Shown: one piece after another, positions 7,301-13,710 of the stretch
Position numbering within the stretch: position 1 is the stretch's first letter
Layout: each line of letters begins with the position of its first letter
From: Tritrichomonas foetus
Lineage: Eukaryota > Parabasalia > Tritrichomonadida > Tritrichomonadidae
Direction: 5' to 3'
DNA: 16,329 nt
Assembly: GCA_001839685.1 (NCBI GenBank)
Contig: MLAK01000843.1
Span: 39,211-55,539 of the forward strand
Position numbers and translations under genes: made by a program
The notes under the pieces: model-generated
What the model was told of the DNA's origin: nothing
The model's database searches: none
The model's input: the letters and a program-made list of their open reading frames with translations, nothing else

Positions 7301-10142
7301 AATAGAATTCATTCCAATTAGTTTAGGAACATACAGTTTGATTATTCTTTTCGTTGATGATAATGCTGGTGAATTCGTACTTGAAGTTAATGCAAAGGCT
7401 ACTGTTCCACCACCAATTGAAGTAGCTTCTGGAAAATTGAAATCACATGCAGGTCAAAAAATTTCCATAACTGTTCCAATTGAAGCTGGAAATGCAAATT
7501 TAGTTCGTGCACTTGCGTATTCAATTGAAATGGGAAATAATTTGACTACTTATCAAAATGAAAGGAAATTTAAAGAACAAATGATTCGAAGACTCAGAGA
7601 AGTCGATTCAATCTACAAACAAAATCTTAGCACGGAGAAATTCAAAATTATTAATTCATCAACTTTCTTTGAAATTCCAAATGAAATTAATATTACAAAA
7701 CTTAATATTTCTGATGGAAAAAGTAATAAAAATGACATGAAAATCACTTTCAAGCCATCAAAAGCAGGTGAATACCCATGTCATGTTCTTTTAATTTCTA
7801 AAAATGATGTAAGACACATTCAATTAAATGGAATTGGAATTGCTTCAACTAAAGAGGTAACAATGGACTTTACCACAAATGCTGGAAAAGGATTAAAGCA
7901 AGATATTCCACTTCAAAATCCATCTGATGATGTTTGGAACTATAAAATTACTATTACTGGCGATTCTTCATTTTCAGCACCAACTCGAATAACTGCCAAG
8001 CCAAAAGAAGTAACAATGCTTTCAATTAACTTCCATCCGTTCAAAATTGGAAAATTTGAGGCTGAGCTTCAAATTTATAACCAAAATAAAGAATCAACAG
8101 TGATTTATAAACTTTCTGGAACAGTTGATGAACCTCCAGCCGAAGAAAAAATCATTTTTAATTGTCAAGCAAGACAGAAATTAAAGCACAGGATTGAGTT
8201 AAAACCATTTATAAGAAGTAGTGCTAATATTCAAGTTACTTCTACTATTCCTATTATTTCTTTCCCTTCAGAAGTTTCATTGAACAGTGAAACACCGAAA
8301 CCATTCGAATTTACTGTGCTAGCACAAAGAAGCGGACTTGCTGCAGGCACACTGACTTTTACAGATCCAGTGACAAAAAGTTACATATGGTATGTTTTAG
8401 AAATCCATGTTGATTCACCTGAACCTGAACAAACCATCAGTGTTTCTACAATTGCCCGAAAAAGCGCAACAATATCTATTCCAATCACAAATCCAAAGAA
8501 AGATCCTGTTCGTTTTTCAGTTGTTTTCTCTGATACTGACATTTTTGGTGAGAAAGAGTTCCAAGTTAATCCAGGGCAAACAATTGATTATAAAATTGTA
8601 GTTTCTCCATTAAAGGCAATGAAACGAATATCTTCTGTTTATTTCTATTCAGAGGAAGAAGGTGAATTTTGGTATTCTTTGAAAATCGAATCGATTGAAC
8701 CACCGGAATCAACACTATCACATTTAACATCACCAATTGGAAAAAGTGCTTCTACTTTTGTTGTTCTTGAAAATCCATTAACTAAGCCAACATTTTTCCG
8801 AGTAGAAAATGATAACATGGCCGCATTTTCAGTAGTTGCAAAGCGAGTAATTCAACTTGCACCAAATGAAAAGAAACGAGTTGAAATTAGATACATTCCT
8901 TCATCAGTTGGTATTAAAGAAAATGCAACGATTCAGTTTTCTTCAAATGATACTGGTGATTTTATCTTTCATATTTCTGGTACAGGAAAACCCCCTCCTC
9001 CACTTTCACCTGTCATTGTTTCCAGTCCTAAAGATTCTGTGAATTCTGCTCTAATTTTATTCACCAATCCTTTCCCTTATCCAGGACGTTTTGCTGTTTC
9101 AATGAGCAGTCAACAAAATGAAGTTTTCCGGTTTTTGGTAAAGCGGAAGATATTCACATTGAACAGCTATGGTGAAGAATACCAAATACCTTTCTCTTTT
9201 GCACCAAAAGAATTAGGACAATACAAAGCTCATATCATTGTTGCTTCACTTGGACCAAGCAAAGGTCCACTTCCTGAACTTGAATCTTTACCAAGTGTTC
9301 GTTGGGTTTATCCAATTATTGGAAATTCTGTTAGTGATGCAGCCACAGATATGAAGAGCATAAAATGTCGTGCAATGACAACAACTGAAGAAGAAATTTT
9401 GTTCACTTTAGTTGGTGAGACAGAAATATTTGACACCTCTGAATATTCATTATCTTTGTCAATGCCTCCTGGTTATGAATTCCTACGATTTGCCCTTGAT
9501 GCTCATGCAACAAGTGTTACACGAGCTACAAATTCAACACAATTGGCTGCTGCAATACGATTTTCACCACAAAGACCATTACATTGTATCGCATCACTTT
9601 CAATTCGAAATCCACTTGGACAAGAATGGCAATTTGAGATAGAGTTAACAGTTGACCGTGGAAAAACTATTTCACAAATTGTTATTGAAAGCTTATTAAA
9701 TAAACAAGGAACAGCGAAAGTTTCTGTTCCAGCTTCATTCAGATCATCTACACCATTCCATGCTTTCTTCATGCCAGGCTCAGCTGTTGAGCTTGAAGTT
9801 AATCCAGCACAAGGAACAATTGAGCCATCATTTACCTCGCCCACTGAACTACCTATAAATATCATTTTTGCACCAAAAATGTATGGAAAAATGCTCAAAG
9901 GAGTCTTGGTCATTGATACTGTTGAGTCCCAATATTTATTCGATGTTGTTGGAAAAACGCCTGAATATGTTCCACCTGATGTCTCTAATGTTGCAGGCCG
10001 AATTGATAATAAACTTTCTGCAGAAGTTCAACAATTCCACAAAATGCAATCAAAGAGGCATAGAAACATCATTAAAGAAAATATTGAAAATGCTAAAACA
10101 GCACGCGGATCTCACTTTACTTCAAAATTAACGCCTTTGTAA
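1353..10142 (+). CDS. CFAP47: CFAP47-like giant ciliary protein (serial ASH domains plus a calponin-homology domain)
   Basis: This intron-free gene encodes about 2,929 residues, close to the usual size of CFAP47 (about 3,000). The family is part of the central-pair apparatus of motile 9+2 axonemes. The frame extends back to a GTG at 1326, but the first ATG is at 1353; ATG 1380 (MTSCDSLQVSPDQLIF) is an alternative beginning right at the first domain. Most of the protein is a string of roughly 18-20 ASH/MSP-type beta-sandwich repeats with signatures such as LDFG..PVG, N.G....F and V.F.P...G.F. Four lie at the N-terminus (to about residue 455). A charged helical linker follows (about 460-640, containing NFSHPDMRYQYTPEQVHKNE), then more ASH repeats, one of them with an acidic Asp/Glu/Asn insert at about 1043-1066. 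A helical region is at about 1390-1610 and a CH-like fold around 1625-1740 (SECALLKWLSLYL to AAYLCELMPHFF). A second ASH array with an Asn-rich insert (about 1830-1845) runs to a basic tail. The CH domain between two ASH arrays is what separates CFAP47 from other ASH proteins such as HYDIN, CFAP74 or CFAP221. There is no signal peptide or membrane segment. The assignment is by domain order, not by alignment. Confidence 0.8.
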   Translation: MKITCFEKKMTSCDSLQVSPDQLIFRDVNLKETETSVLRVLNTGTVPIKVRFLLTKGLKSPFKMTKEGLFNIPPGLEAIQKVKFTAPDYNQYDDSIRIDSPGGSITVPIIAYPPAPRLILDQHKINLPGVSVNCESSFCFKLTNVGVADANFSLKARDYADTIKFHPGSGSLGPAETIEIKGVFSPKTVESFKTEIDIICNELLEKIEPIQFSANSLNSSISFIYNEKDVSDLDFKKIFFGQKKVINTKIINNSQQKRSFVILPPHDSSTNRVLTAKSLTFFANPSEGVLNPNDSLQVSFTFHPISNEDNTIDDFETDFLHYSAIEVVESSQRIDFQLVGKAVHHNILIPAVDFNFGESLVNKKSTQIMEIHNNSNHLPINYDISDVANFRFNPNKGTIAKNSSTKVEIIFYPKSFGNFDVSPIINFCNGLIKRSINCLGNCVPKLNAKPFVREPITTRDKNARFNFSHPDMRYQYTPEQVHKNEELRKQYDDYITDSARVRKDRTETKQFIDHTKKLAQTMFVKSDGQVDETEVKNFVKTKLRERGNQDDFTSLGIATCEGLEPPEPPVLKRPPKFLVTEQEKNRYNSNNISFDLTSGSRRKIAMDENYLIKKKFKPKPTTSSEINDCAKELTPAQQLMVDVSHQTLNFGEMSVHSSFTKSLNVTNNLNQFILFSINCSIFEISGSAPTSQVIPPKQTAGFDIKFLSNKACNFNETIEYTINSAHSFPLNITANVVPIDLQLSRNIIEFKFVAGSASPFIKEFVTIHNKSNGDAKFSWESSDPAFSLSTVTGVVEAKKSQNVEITYIPGTKNRDEATLIMNVDGGPSRSLKCVGLPGSPRCSLIKKKVDFGLIPVGISKTQTIRIKNSGEDDAIFSVTNPNLSELSITPTNGRIGAHDAQTYEITFKTSQAHAFDYNVVVEIAGSPSLNFNITGKSELPRVQLSVNEFEYGRVFVGSTTVKKAKITNVGNIPAILFLDLFSRPEFRIEYSSDLSDRNTTSQTCNSISLVSDPCFITTGFDENNLNTATTTIINKKTSIFHQSSDDNDEYDDDEIENNSKDGNGLIYKIIIVENSSIDFSLVFQPTEVNDHSFELPITLMNVATSASFHLQPVVSADVVQAPLRLSSNSLDFGIAPIFNPLNPHARPSAIVLKIFNEHKTSLKWRFDSKPDQIFNYEPQNGELEFGEFVNIHVTFTPRAAGPFHILLPLYAITEKEDSLISQIQLTGVGSPLKFKISHNDVYLPIVPLNVQSQKTVYVVNHAFIEATLKAETVFEKSICPIEISFPEGNKLQSTTVELPVSITFKSETPVSFSTIVAIIDEKGNATSFNVTCTADNSVFTLYPFLQSLGDKNIKINAAEGGKPILLDTKIDSNILNKINETVTSQFTSARDIIELKNKHFDLSSIADSKMIDFIIRYLNSMVMNSQINEFPGDFIRSDGSLLSEAILNLSGGKRMQFDLHDRSSNDNSFDNPVLKRRESIKKILHQFQSMGALISSVKPEFLLSRSDFLQLMRIKIIKKLLGIDYFNAPELNDLDQKVLGEFTSTKGYSTALINRVKVLENIYAALNLENWMIVITQLFKVFVLSRIDGEKFNSISGVTDTIKILKTFSNQSFLIDINRPAKSLSMSNVFSTSECALLKWLSLYLCREKGMLVSPITDFIDLSNSIGFASVISIHTGRSINVDSENDMIKNEKNAIELMNVMKQLKLSFIPKAEDIFTGNRIMLAVIAAYLCELMPHFFPKAVIEFETPLHKAITRSFSLSNPSKAEITYTATISDTDNFHLSKESVEIGPSGTFDFPIEFYARTVKPIKAKLELVPNRPRMVANRSSNKNNNDLNNNSKTPTTSCVSVLGAPRVPVFSAPIVIDLVTKVSFESPDCTFNAEGSIYSNTSINIPVKNFLTVPSSLKIKSFASKIVDEFDNNIERPSLPEIVSSLMAGTQIDSFDSQPLSTDNALNALIKTHKPFLIHESELKFEKGESEKEIEIEFIPISLGTYSLIILFVDDNAGEFVLEVNAKATVPPPIEVASGKLKSHAGQKISITVPIEAGNANLVRALAYSIEMGNNLTTYQNERKFKEQMIRRLREVDSIYKQNLSTEKFKIINSSTFFEIPNEINITKLNISDGKSNKNDMKITFKPSKAGEYPCHVLLISKNDVRHIQLNGIGIASTKEVTMDFTTNAGKGLKQDIPLQNPSDDVWNYKITITGDSSFSAPTRITAKPKEVTMLSINFHPFKIGKFEAELQIYNQNKESTVIYKLSGTVDEPPAEEKIIFNCQARQKLKHRIELKPFIRSSANIQVTSTIPIISFPSEVSLNSETPKPFEFTVLAQRSGLAAGTLTFTDPVTKSYIWYVLEIHVDSPEPEQTISVSTIARKSATISIPITNPKKDPVRFSVVFSDTDIFGEKEFQVNPGQTIDYKIVVSPLKAMKRISSVYFYSEEEGEFWYSLKIESIEPPESTLSHLTSPIGKSASTFVVLENPLTKPTFFRVENDNMAAFSVVAKRVIQLAPNEKKRVEIRYIPSSVGIKENATIQFSSNDTGDFIFHISGTGKPPPPLSPVIVSSPKDSVNSALILFTNPFPYPGRFAVSMSSQQNEVFRFLVKRKIFTLNSYGEEYQIPFSFAPKELGQYKAHIIVASLGPSKGPLPELESLPSVRWVYPIIGNSVSDAATDMKSIKCRAMTTTEEEILFTLVGETEIFDTSEYSLSLSMPPGYEFLRFALDAHATSVTRATNSTQLAAAIRFSPQRPLHCIASLSIRNPLGQEWQFEIELTVDRGKTISQIVIESLLNKQGTAKVSVPASFRSSTPFHAFFMPGSAVELEVNPAQGTIEPSFTSPTELPINIIFAPKMYGKMLKGVLVIDTVESQYLFDVVGKTPEYVPPDVSNVAGRIDNKLSAEVQQFHKMQSKRHRNIIKENIENAKTARGSHFTSKLTPL

Positions 10143-10143
10143 A
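10140..10143 (+). terminator. Candidate poly(A) signal TAAA overlapping the CFAP47 stop
   Basis: The TAA stop is followed by A, giving TAAA. UAAA, often including the stop codon itself, is the described poly(A) signal in Trichomonas vaginalis. This fits a trichomonad, but TAAA is common in AT-rich DNA. Confidence 0.4.
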
Positions 10144-10200
10144 TTATAGAAATTTTTTCACTTCTTTTCTTTTATATTTAATTTTTAATTTCTATAATTT
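10141..10200. repeat. 14-base perfect inverted repeat in the CFAP47 3' flank
   Basis: AAATTATAGAAATT (10141-10154) and its exact reverse complement AATTTCTATAATTT (10187-10200) flank a 32-base T-rich loop. The left arm begins inside the stop codon. The RNA could fold into a stem right after the reading frame ends. As an inverted repeat it would form in transcripts of either strand, so it lies between two convergent genes in a place where it could affect 3' ends of both. Confidence 0.7.
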
Positions 10201-10358
10201 CTTCGAAAAAAAAAATGTTAAATGAACATAACTTGTTGAGATATTCATACCACTAAATGTTATAAAGCTGTTCAACAATTATAAGTTGCTTAAAGCTTTG
10301 ATGTTTATAATAATATCAGGTGAAAAGATAGAATCAAAATGAAAACATACAAACAAAT

Positions 10359-10364
10359 TTTATT
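10359..10364 (-). terminator. Candidate poly(A) signal AATAAA for the NEK kinase gene
   Basis: On the minus strand AATAAA begins two bases after the TAG stop (10369-10367). It contains the UAAA core used in trichomonads. With the CFAP47 signal, the two convergent genes have signals facing each other about 215 bases apart. Confidence 0.4.
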
Positions 10365-10366
10365 CG

Positions 10367-12934
10367 CTATTTTAGAATCATTTCATCAAGAATAACCAAT
10401 TGTTGAGCTAAAATCAACAATCCTGGTTCAATATCATTGTGGGAAACATCAAAAGGAGCTTGTTCGGGATTCATTAAATTATATCTAATCTCTAGAAGTT
10501 TGTCAATTCCTAATTCTCTCTCTAAAAAGGCCCTAATTGCTTCAGCTCGATATGAAATTGAATCACCATCGCTAACAACAGGAAAATTCAATTCTTTATT
10601 TTGTAAATAAAAACTTTTTTGATCATTATTCGGCATTAAATTATAATATTCTCTATTATTATTACTGTAATTATTGTTATGAATGACACTGTTATTTTCA
10701 GATTGAAGATAAGTTTGATCATTTATTTGAGTATTGGTTTGAAAATTAGCTTGGTCATTAATTGGATTGACTGGCTGTATATTTACTGGATAAAGTAAAT
10801 TATTCCGATTTTGGAAATCATCTGTAATTGTTGTTGTATCCATTTGAGCATCCTCATCCAACAAAAGTGCATCTCGAATCGAATCAGCCAAATGCTGAAC
10901 TTTTTGTAAGTGATATTGAGCATCATCAATTGATTCTTGAGGTGATTTATGAATTCTATTTTCATGATTTTCTTTATAATTCAAGTTCTGATTAAAATGA
11001 TTATTATTAATTCTATCTTTTGGCAGATTTTTCTTATTGTCTTTAGAAATGTATTTTTTATTGTTTAATTTCTGCTTCACATGAATTTTAGGTGATGCCA
11101 AATTTGATTTACACCGTTGTTGAACACTTCTTTCAGCAGCTGCAATGATTGGATCTTGATCAAGTTCTTTGGTAATTTCTTCAATCAACTTTTCATCGTT
11201 AATGATCTTATTTAGATTGTTATCAGCGAGTCCTTTCATTCTGGCTCTTTTATTTTCAATTTCGGCTCTTTGTAGTTGAATTTTTCTTCTATTTATATCA
11301 TCAACAAATTGGAAAACTGGTGTAACACCTTTCTTTTGACGCTTTTCAATTTCAGCGAGTTTTTTGGAATTTAATTCTGCCTCTCTTTTTTGAATTCCAA
11401 AAATTCTATCATATTCTTCATCTGTAACTTTTCCAGATAATTTGGAAACTGATCTCCTTTGTGGTGAATTAATTCCAGATGAAATTTTCTTCGAGGAAGG
11501 ATTTAAAGATTGTCTTGAAGAAGAAACATTACTGGAAACTTGATTGGAAGCATTATTTTGTATATTGGAAAGTGTTGACATTGCTCCTAGACTCCTTTGT
11601 GGGGTCACATTTCCACGATGTGGTGTTGTGATCATTGGACCATCGGGATTTGAATATCTTCTTTGGTTATTAAAATTATTTTTCGGATTTTGAGGCTTCA
11701 AACGTGTTGGTTTTGATGATAGCTTATCTCTTCTAACTGTTGATTCATCAATTTCAACATGTTTCGGACTTTTTGCATTCGCTGCCCATTCTGGCTTATT
11801 TTTAATTTGTTGATTTATATAAGAATCTTTTGTATTAACAATAGAAGTAATTTCTTTATTTGCAATTTCGACTTTTTTGATTTTTGTTGGAGACAATCGA
11901 TTTTCTCGATTTTGCATAATTAATGCTTCGATTTCAGCTGCATTCCGATCTGCTTTTGGACCACGATCGATTTTAGAAGCAGGAACAACTTCCATTTGAA
12001 CTCCATTTTGTTCTCTTTCAGGCGATCCATTTGAAGATCGATTCACTAAAAATTTTGGTCTTGTAATTAGATTTTTTGGTTGACTTGGTGAATTTTGATG
12101 AAATGAATTTGTGGAATTTCTGGAGAGAGTTTCATCAAGGAAGCGGTTAAGTCTAATTCGAATAATTGGTGTAGCAAGTATAGCATTAATAGATGGACGT
12201 AAATTACTATCTTTTGTAAGCATTCGTTGAATTAGTTGTTTCAGTTCGTTTGAAAAAGTTGGTGGAATTGGGCTGAATTTTCCTCGAACAATATTCATAA
12301 GCAGCGCATTCATATTTTCAGCTTTAAAAGCATGTCTTAAAGTGCACAGTTCATATAAAATGCAACCAAGTGACCAGATATCGGTTTTTGAATTATACGA
12401 TTTCCCTTCACATATCTCAGGTGACAAATAATACGGCGAACCTATTTGTGTTCGACATAATTGAAAGGTGTGCTCTAAAACGCGGGCTATTCCAAAATCG
12501 CCGAGTTTTATTGTCCCATCTCTCATAAAAAACACATTCTGGGCCTTCAAATCGCGATGGAGGATTTTTCGATCATGAATATATTTTATAGCGAGCGCCA
12601 ATTGAATGAAATCTTTGAGGATTTCTTCTTCTGTGAAAAGCTTGTTTCCCCGCCTCTGAATTTTTTGCGACAAATCGCCTCCATCACAATATTCCATAAC
12701 GATGTAGAAGCAGCCTCTCTCCTGGAAACTTTCTTCGAACGACACAATGAACGGCGAATGGAGTGATGAAAGAACGTTCGCTTCTTTCGTTGCTTCGTCT
12801 CGATCTTTCGGCGATAATGAAGATAATCGAATTTCTTTGATAACAAAAAGCTTTTTGTCGAACCGTCGCTTGACTAAAATTGCTTTGCCGTATCCACCTT
12901 CACCTAAAACACGTATTTGCTCGTATTTATTCAT
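10367..12934 (-). CDS. NEK-family serine/threonine kinase with NEK1-like C-terminal module
   Basis: The frame encodes 855 residues from an ATG at 12934 to a TAG; no upstream ATG occurs before the candidate Initiator. The kinase domain fills residues 4-270 and has every catalytic element: glycine loop GEGGYG (11-16), VIK lysine K33, alpha-C glutamate E51, HRD (126-128) followed by LKAQN (129-133), DFG (146-148), the activation-segment end GSPYYLSPE (165-173) and DIWSLG (184-189). It should therefore be active. The GSPYYLSPEIC wording, MEYCDGGDL hinge (80-88) and DLKAQN loop are typical of NIMA-related kinases. The tail is long, basic and Asn/Gln-rich, with a helical coiled-coil-like stretch at about 540-620 (EEYDRIFGIQKREAELNSKK) recalling NEK1. 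The last 60 residues (AEAIRAFLERELGIDKLLEI onward) resemble the conserved C-terminal module of NEK1-type kinases. NEKs of this class act at basal bodies, flagella and the mitotic apparatus. Trichomonads are likely to have many NEK paralogues, so no one-to-one orthologue is claimed. The gene converges on CFAP47 with a 224-base gap. Confidence 0.9.
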   Translation of the reverse strand: MNKYEQIRVLGEGGYGKAILVKRRFDKKLFVIKEIRLSSLSPKDRDEATKEANVLSSLHSPFIVSFEESFQERGCFYIVMEYCDGGDLSQKIQRRGNKLFTEEEILKDFIQLALAIKYIHDRKILHRDLKAQNVFFMRDGTIKLGDFGIARVLEHTFQLCRTQIGSPYYLSPEICEGKSYNSKTDIWSLGCILYELCTLRHAFKAENMNALLMNIVRGKFSPIPPTFSNELKQLIQRMLTKDSNLRPSINAILATPIIRIRLNRFLDETLSRNSTNSFHQNSPSQPKNLITRPKFLVNRSSNGSPEREQNGVQMEVVPASKIDRGPKADRNAAEIEALIMQNRENRLSPTKIKKVEIANKEITSIVNTKDSYINQQIKNKPEWAANAKSPKHVEIDESTVRRDKLSSKPTRLKPQNPKNNFNNQRRYSNPDGPMITTPHRGNVTPQRSLGAMSTLSNIQNNASNQVSSNVSSSRQSLNPSSKKISSGINSPQRRSVSKLSGKVTDEEYDRIFGIQKREAELNSKKLAEIEKRQKKGVTPVFQFVDDINRRKIQLQRAEIENKRARMKGLADNNLNKIINDEKLIEEITKELDQDPIIAAAERSVQQRCKSNLASPKIHVKQKLNNKKYISKDNKKNLPKDRINNNHFNQNLNYKENHENRIHKSPQESIDDAQYHLQKVQHLADSIRDALLLDEDAQMDTTTITDDFQNRNNLLYPVNIQPVNPINDQANFQTNTQINDQTYLQSENNSVIHNNNYSNNNREYYNLMPNNDQKSFYLQNKELNFPVVSDGDSISYRAEAIRAFLERELGIDKLLEIRYNLMNPEQAPFDVSHNDIEPGLLILAQQLVILDEMILK

Positions 12935-12977
12935 GATTGGCGGTTGAGAAATTCGGAAAATTCGAGATTTAGCGGAT

Positions 12978-12988
12978 AAATGAAATGA
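12978..12988 (-). promoter_or_regulatory. Candidate overlapping Initiators for the NEK kinase gene
   Basis: The minus strand reads TCATTTCATTT, two overlapping copies of TCATTT that each fit TCA(+1)-Py-(T/A). Starting at the A at 12981 gives a leader of 47 bases without any ATG before the kinase start. This is an inference from consensus and position. Confidence 0.35.
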
Positions 12989-13495
12989 AGATTTAAAATT
13001 CGTTATTTGGAATTTTTTGATAGATTATATGGCCACATTTTGTGAAAAAATATTTTCTGATTTTAACTGGCTAGACAACACAATAATTGAACAAGCAAAT
13101 ATTGAAAAATTCTTAATTCAGTGAAATTGTGTTTTAAGTGAAACTAAAAAATGTCTGGAAAACTGATCAGGGTTGAATTACCCAATCTATCATTTGTTCA
13201 CAGATGATGGGAAATTGTGATTAATCAAAATATTGAGACTTTAATAAACATTTCATATAAATATTGATTTTCTGATAATTTCTTCCATTACCAATGAGTG
13301 AATGAATGATTGTTTGTTTGTGTCATCATCATTATTTAACATTTGTTAATGTTCAATTAATTATTTTAAAAGTGACAGAAAATGTGCGGGTGATGAAAAA
13401 GTGATATCAAAAAATGATTTCTTGAAACATTTGATTTTGATGAATTAATTAATTGTTGACCGAATCAAATATTTTCAATTGATATTAAAATTCAC

Positions 13496-13498
13496 AAA

Positions 13499-13529
<31 letters not shown>

Positions 13530-13531
13530 AT
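13496..13531 (+). repeat. (AAAT)9 tetranucleotide microsatellite
   Basis: Nine uninterrupted AAAT units, followed by a slightly imperfect TTAATAGG junction and an A-rich tract. It lies in the noncoding gap downstream of the 736-residue gene. The length is likely to vary between strains. Confidence 0.95.
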
Positions 13532-13694
13532 TAATAGGAAAAAAAAAATCAAAAGAAGCAAACGAAGGAAAAGCAAGATTACATTTTTGAATCAAAAAAG
13601 AAAGAAATAAAGAACGAAATAAAGAAAAGAATTTATTTTGATTTATTTTAATAAGTTCTTAGTTAGTAAATGATTTCTGTAATTTTTGAGAACT

Positions 13695-13698
13695 TTTA
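13695..13698 (-). terminator. Candidate poly(A) signal TAAA for the gene at 13711-15921
   Basis: On the minus strand TAAA occurs 12 bases after the TAA stop at 13713-13711. The stop itself is followed by G, so here the signal does not overlap the stop. It fits the pattern at the other two complete gene ends but is weak evidence alone. Confidence 0.3.
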
Positions 13699-13710
13699 GT
13701 ATCTAATTTC

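Larger units (their letters stand above)
12935..13710. other. 776-base intergenic region between two minus-strand genes
   Basis: Besides the candidate Initiators, the (AAAT)9 repeat and the poly(A) signal listed separately, I see no gene. The sequence is strongly AT-rich with short simple repeats (GAATGAATGATTGTTTGTTT around 13301-13320 and a nearby TCATCATCATTATT), and a small inverted repeat AACATT/AATGTT near 13339. A plus-strand ATG at 13151 opens only 18 codons. No tRNA cloverleaf or other structured RNA was recognised by eye. Confidence 0.6.

Noticed and set aside
9503..9913. 136-codon minus-strand frame inside CFAP47
   Set aside because: It lies wholly antisense to well-conserved ASH-domain coding sequence and shows no domain-like features or start context.
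12557..12947. Plus- and minus-strand small frames over the kinase N-terminus
   Set aside because: They overlap the glycine loop, catalytic lysine and HRD coding region, whose reading is certain. They are shadows.
13151..13207. Plus-strand ATG with 18 codons (MSGKLIRVELPNLSFVHR)
   Set aside because: Too short, no Initiator at a suitable distance, no continuation through a recognisable trichomonad intron (no GTAYGT donor or ACTAAC-ACACAG acceptor).
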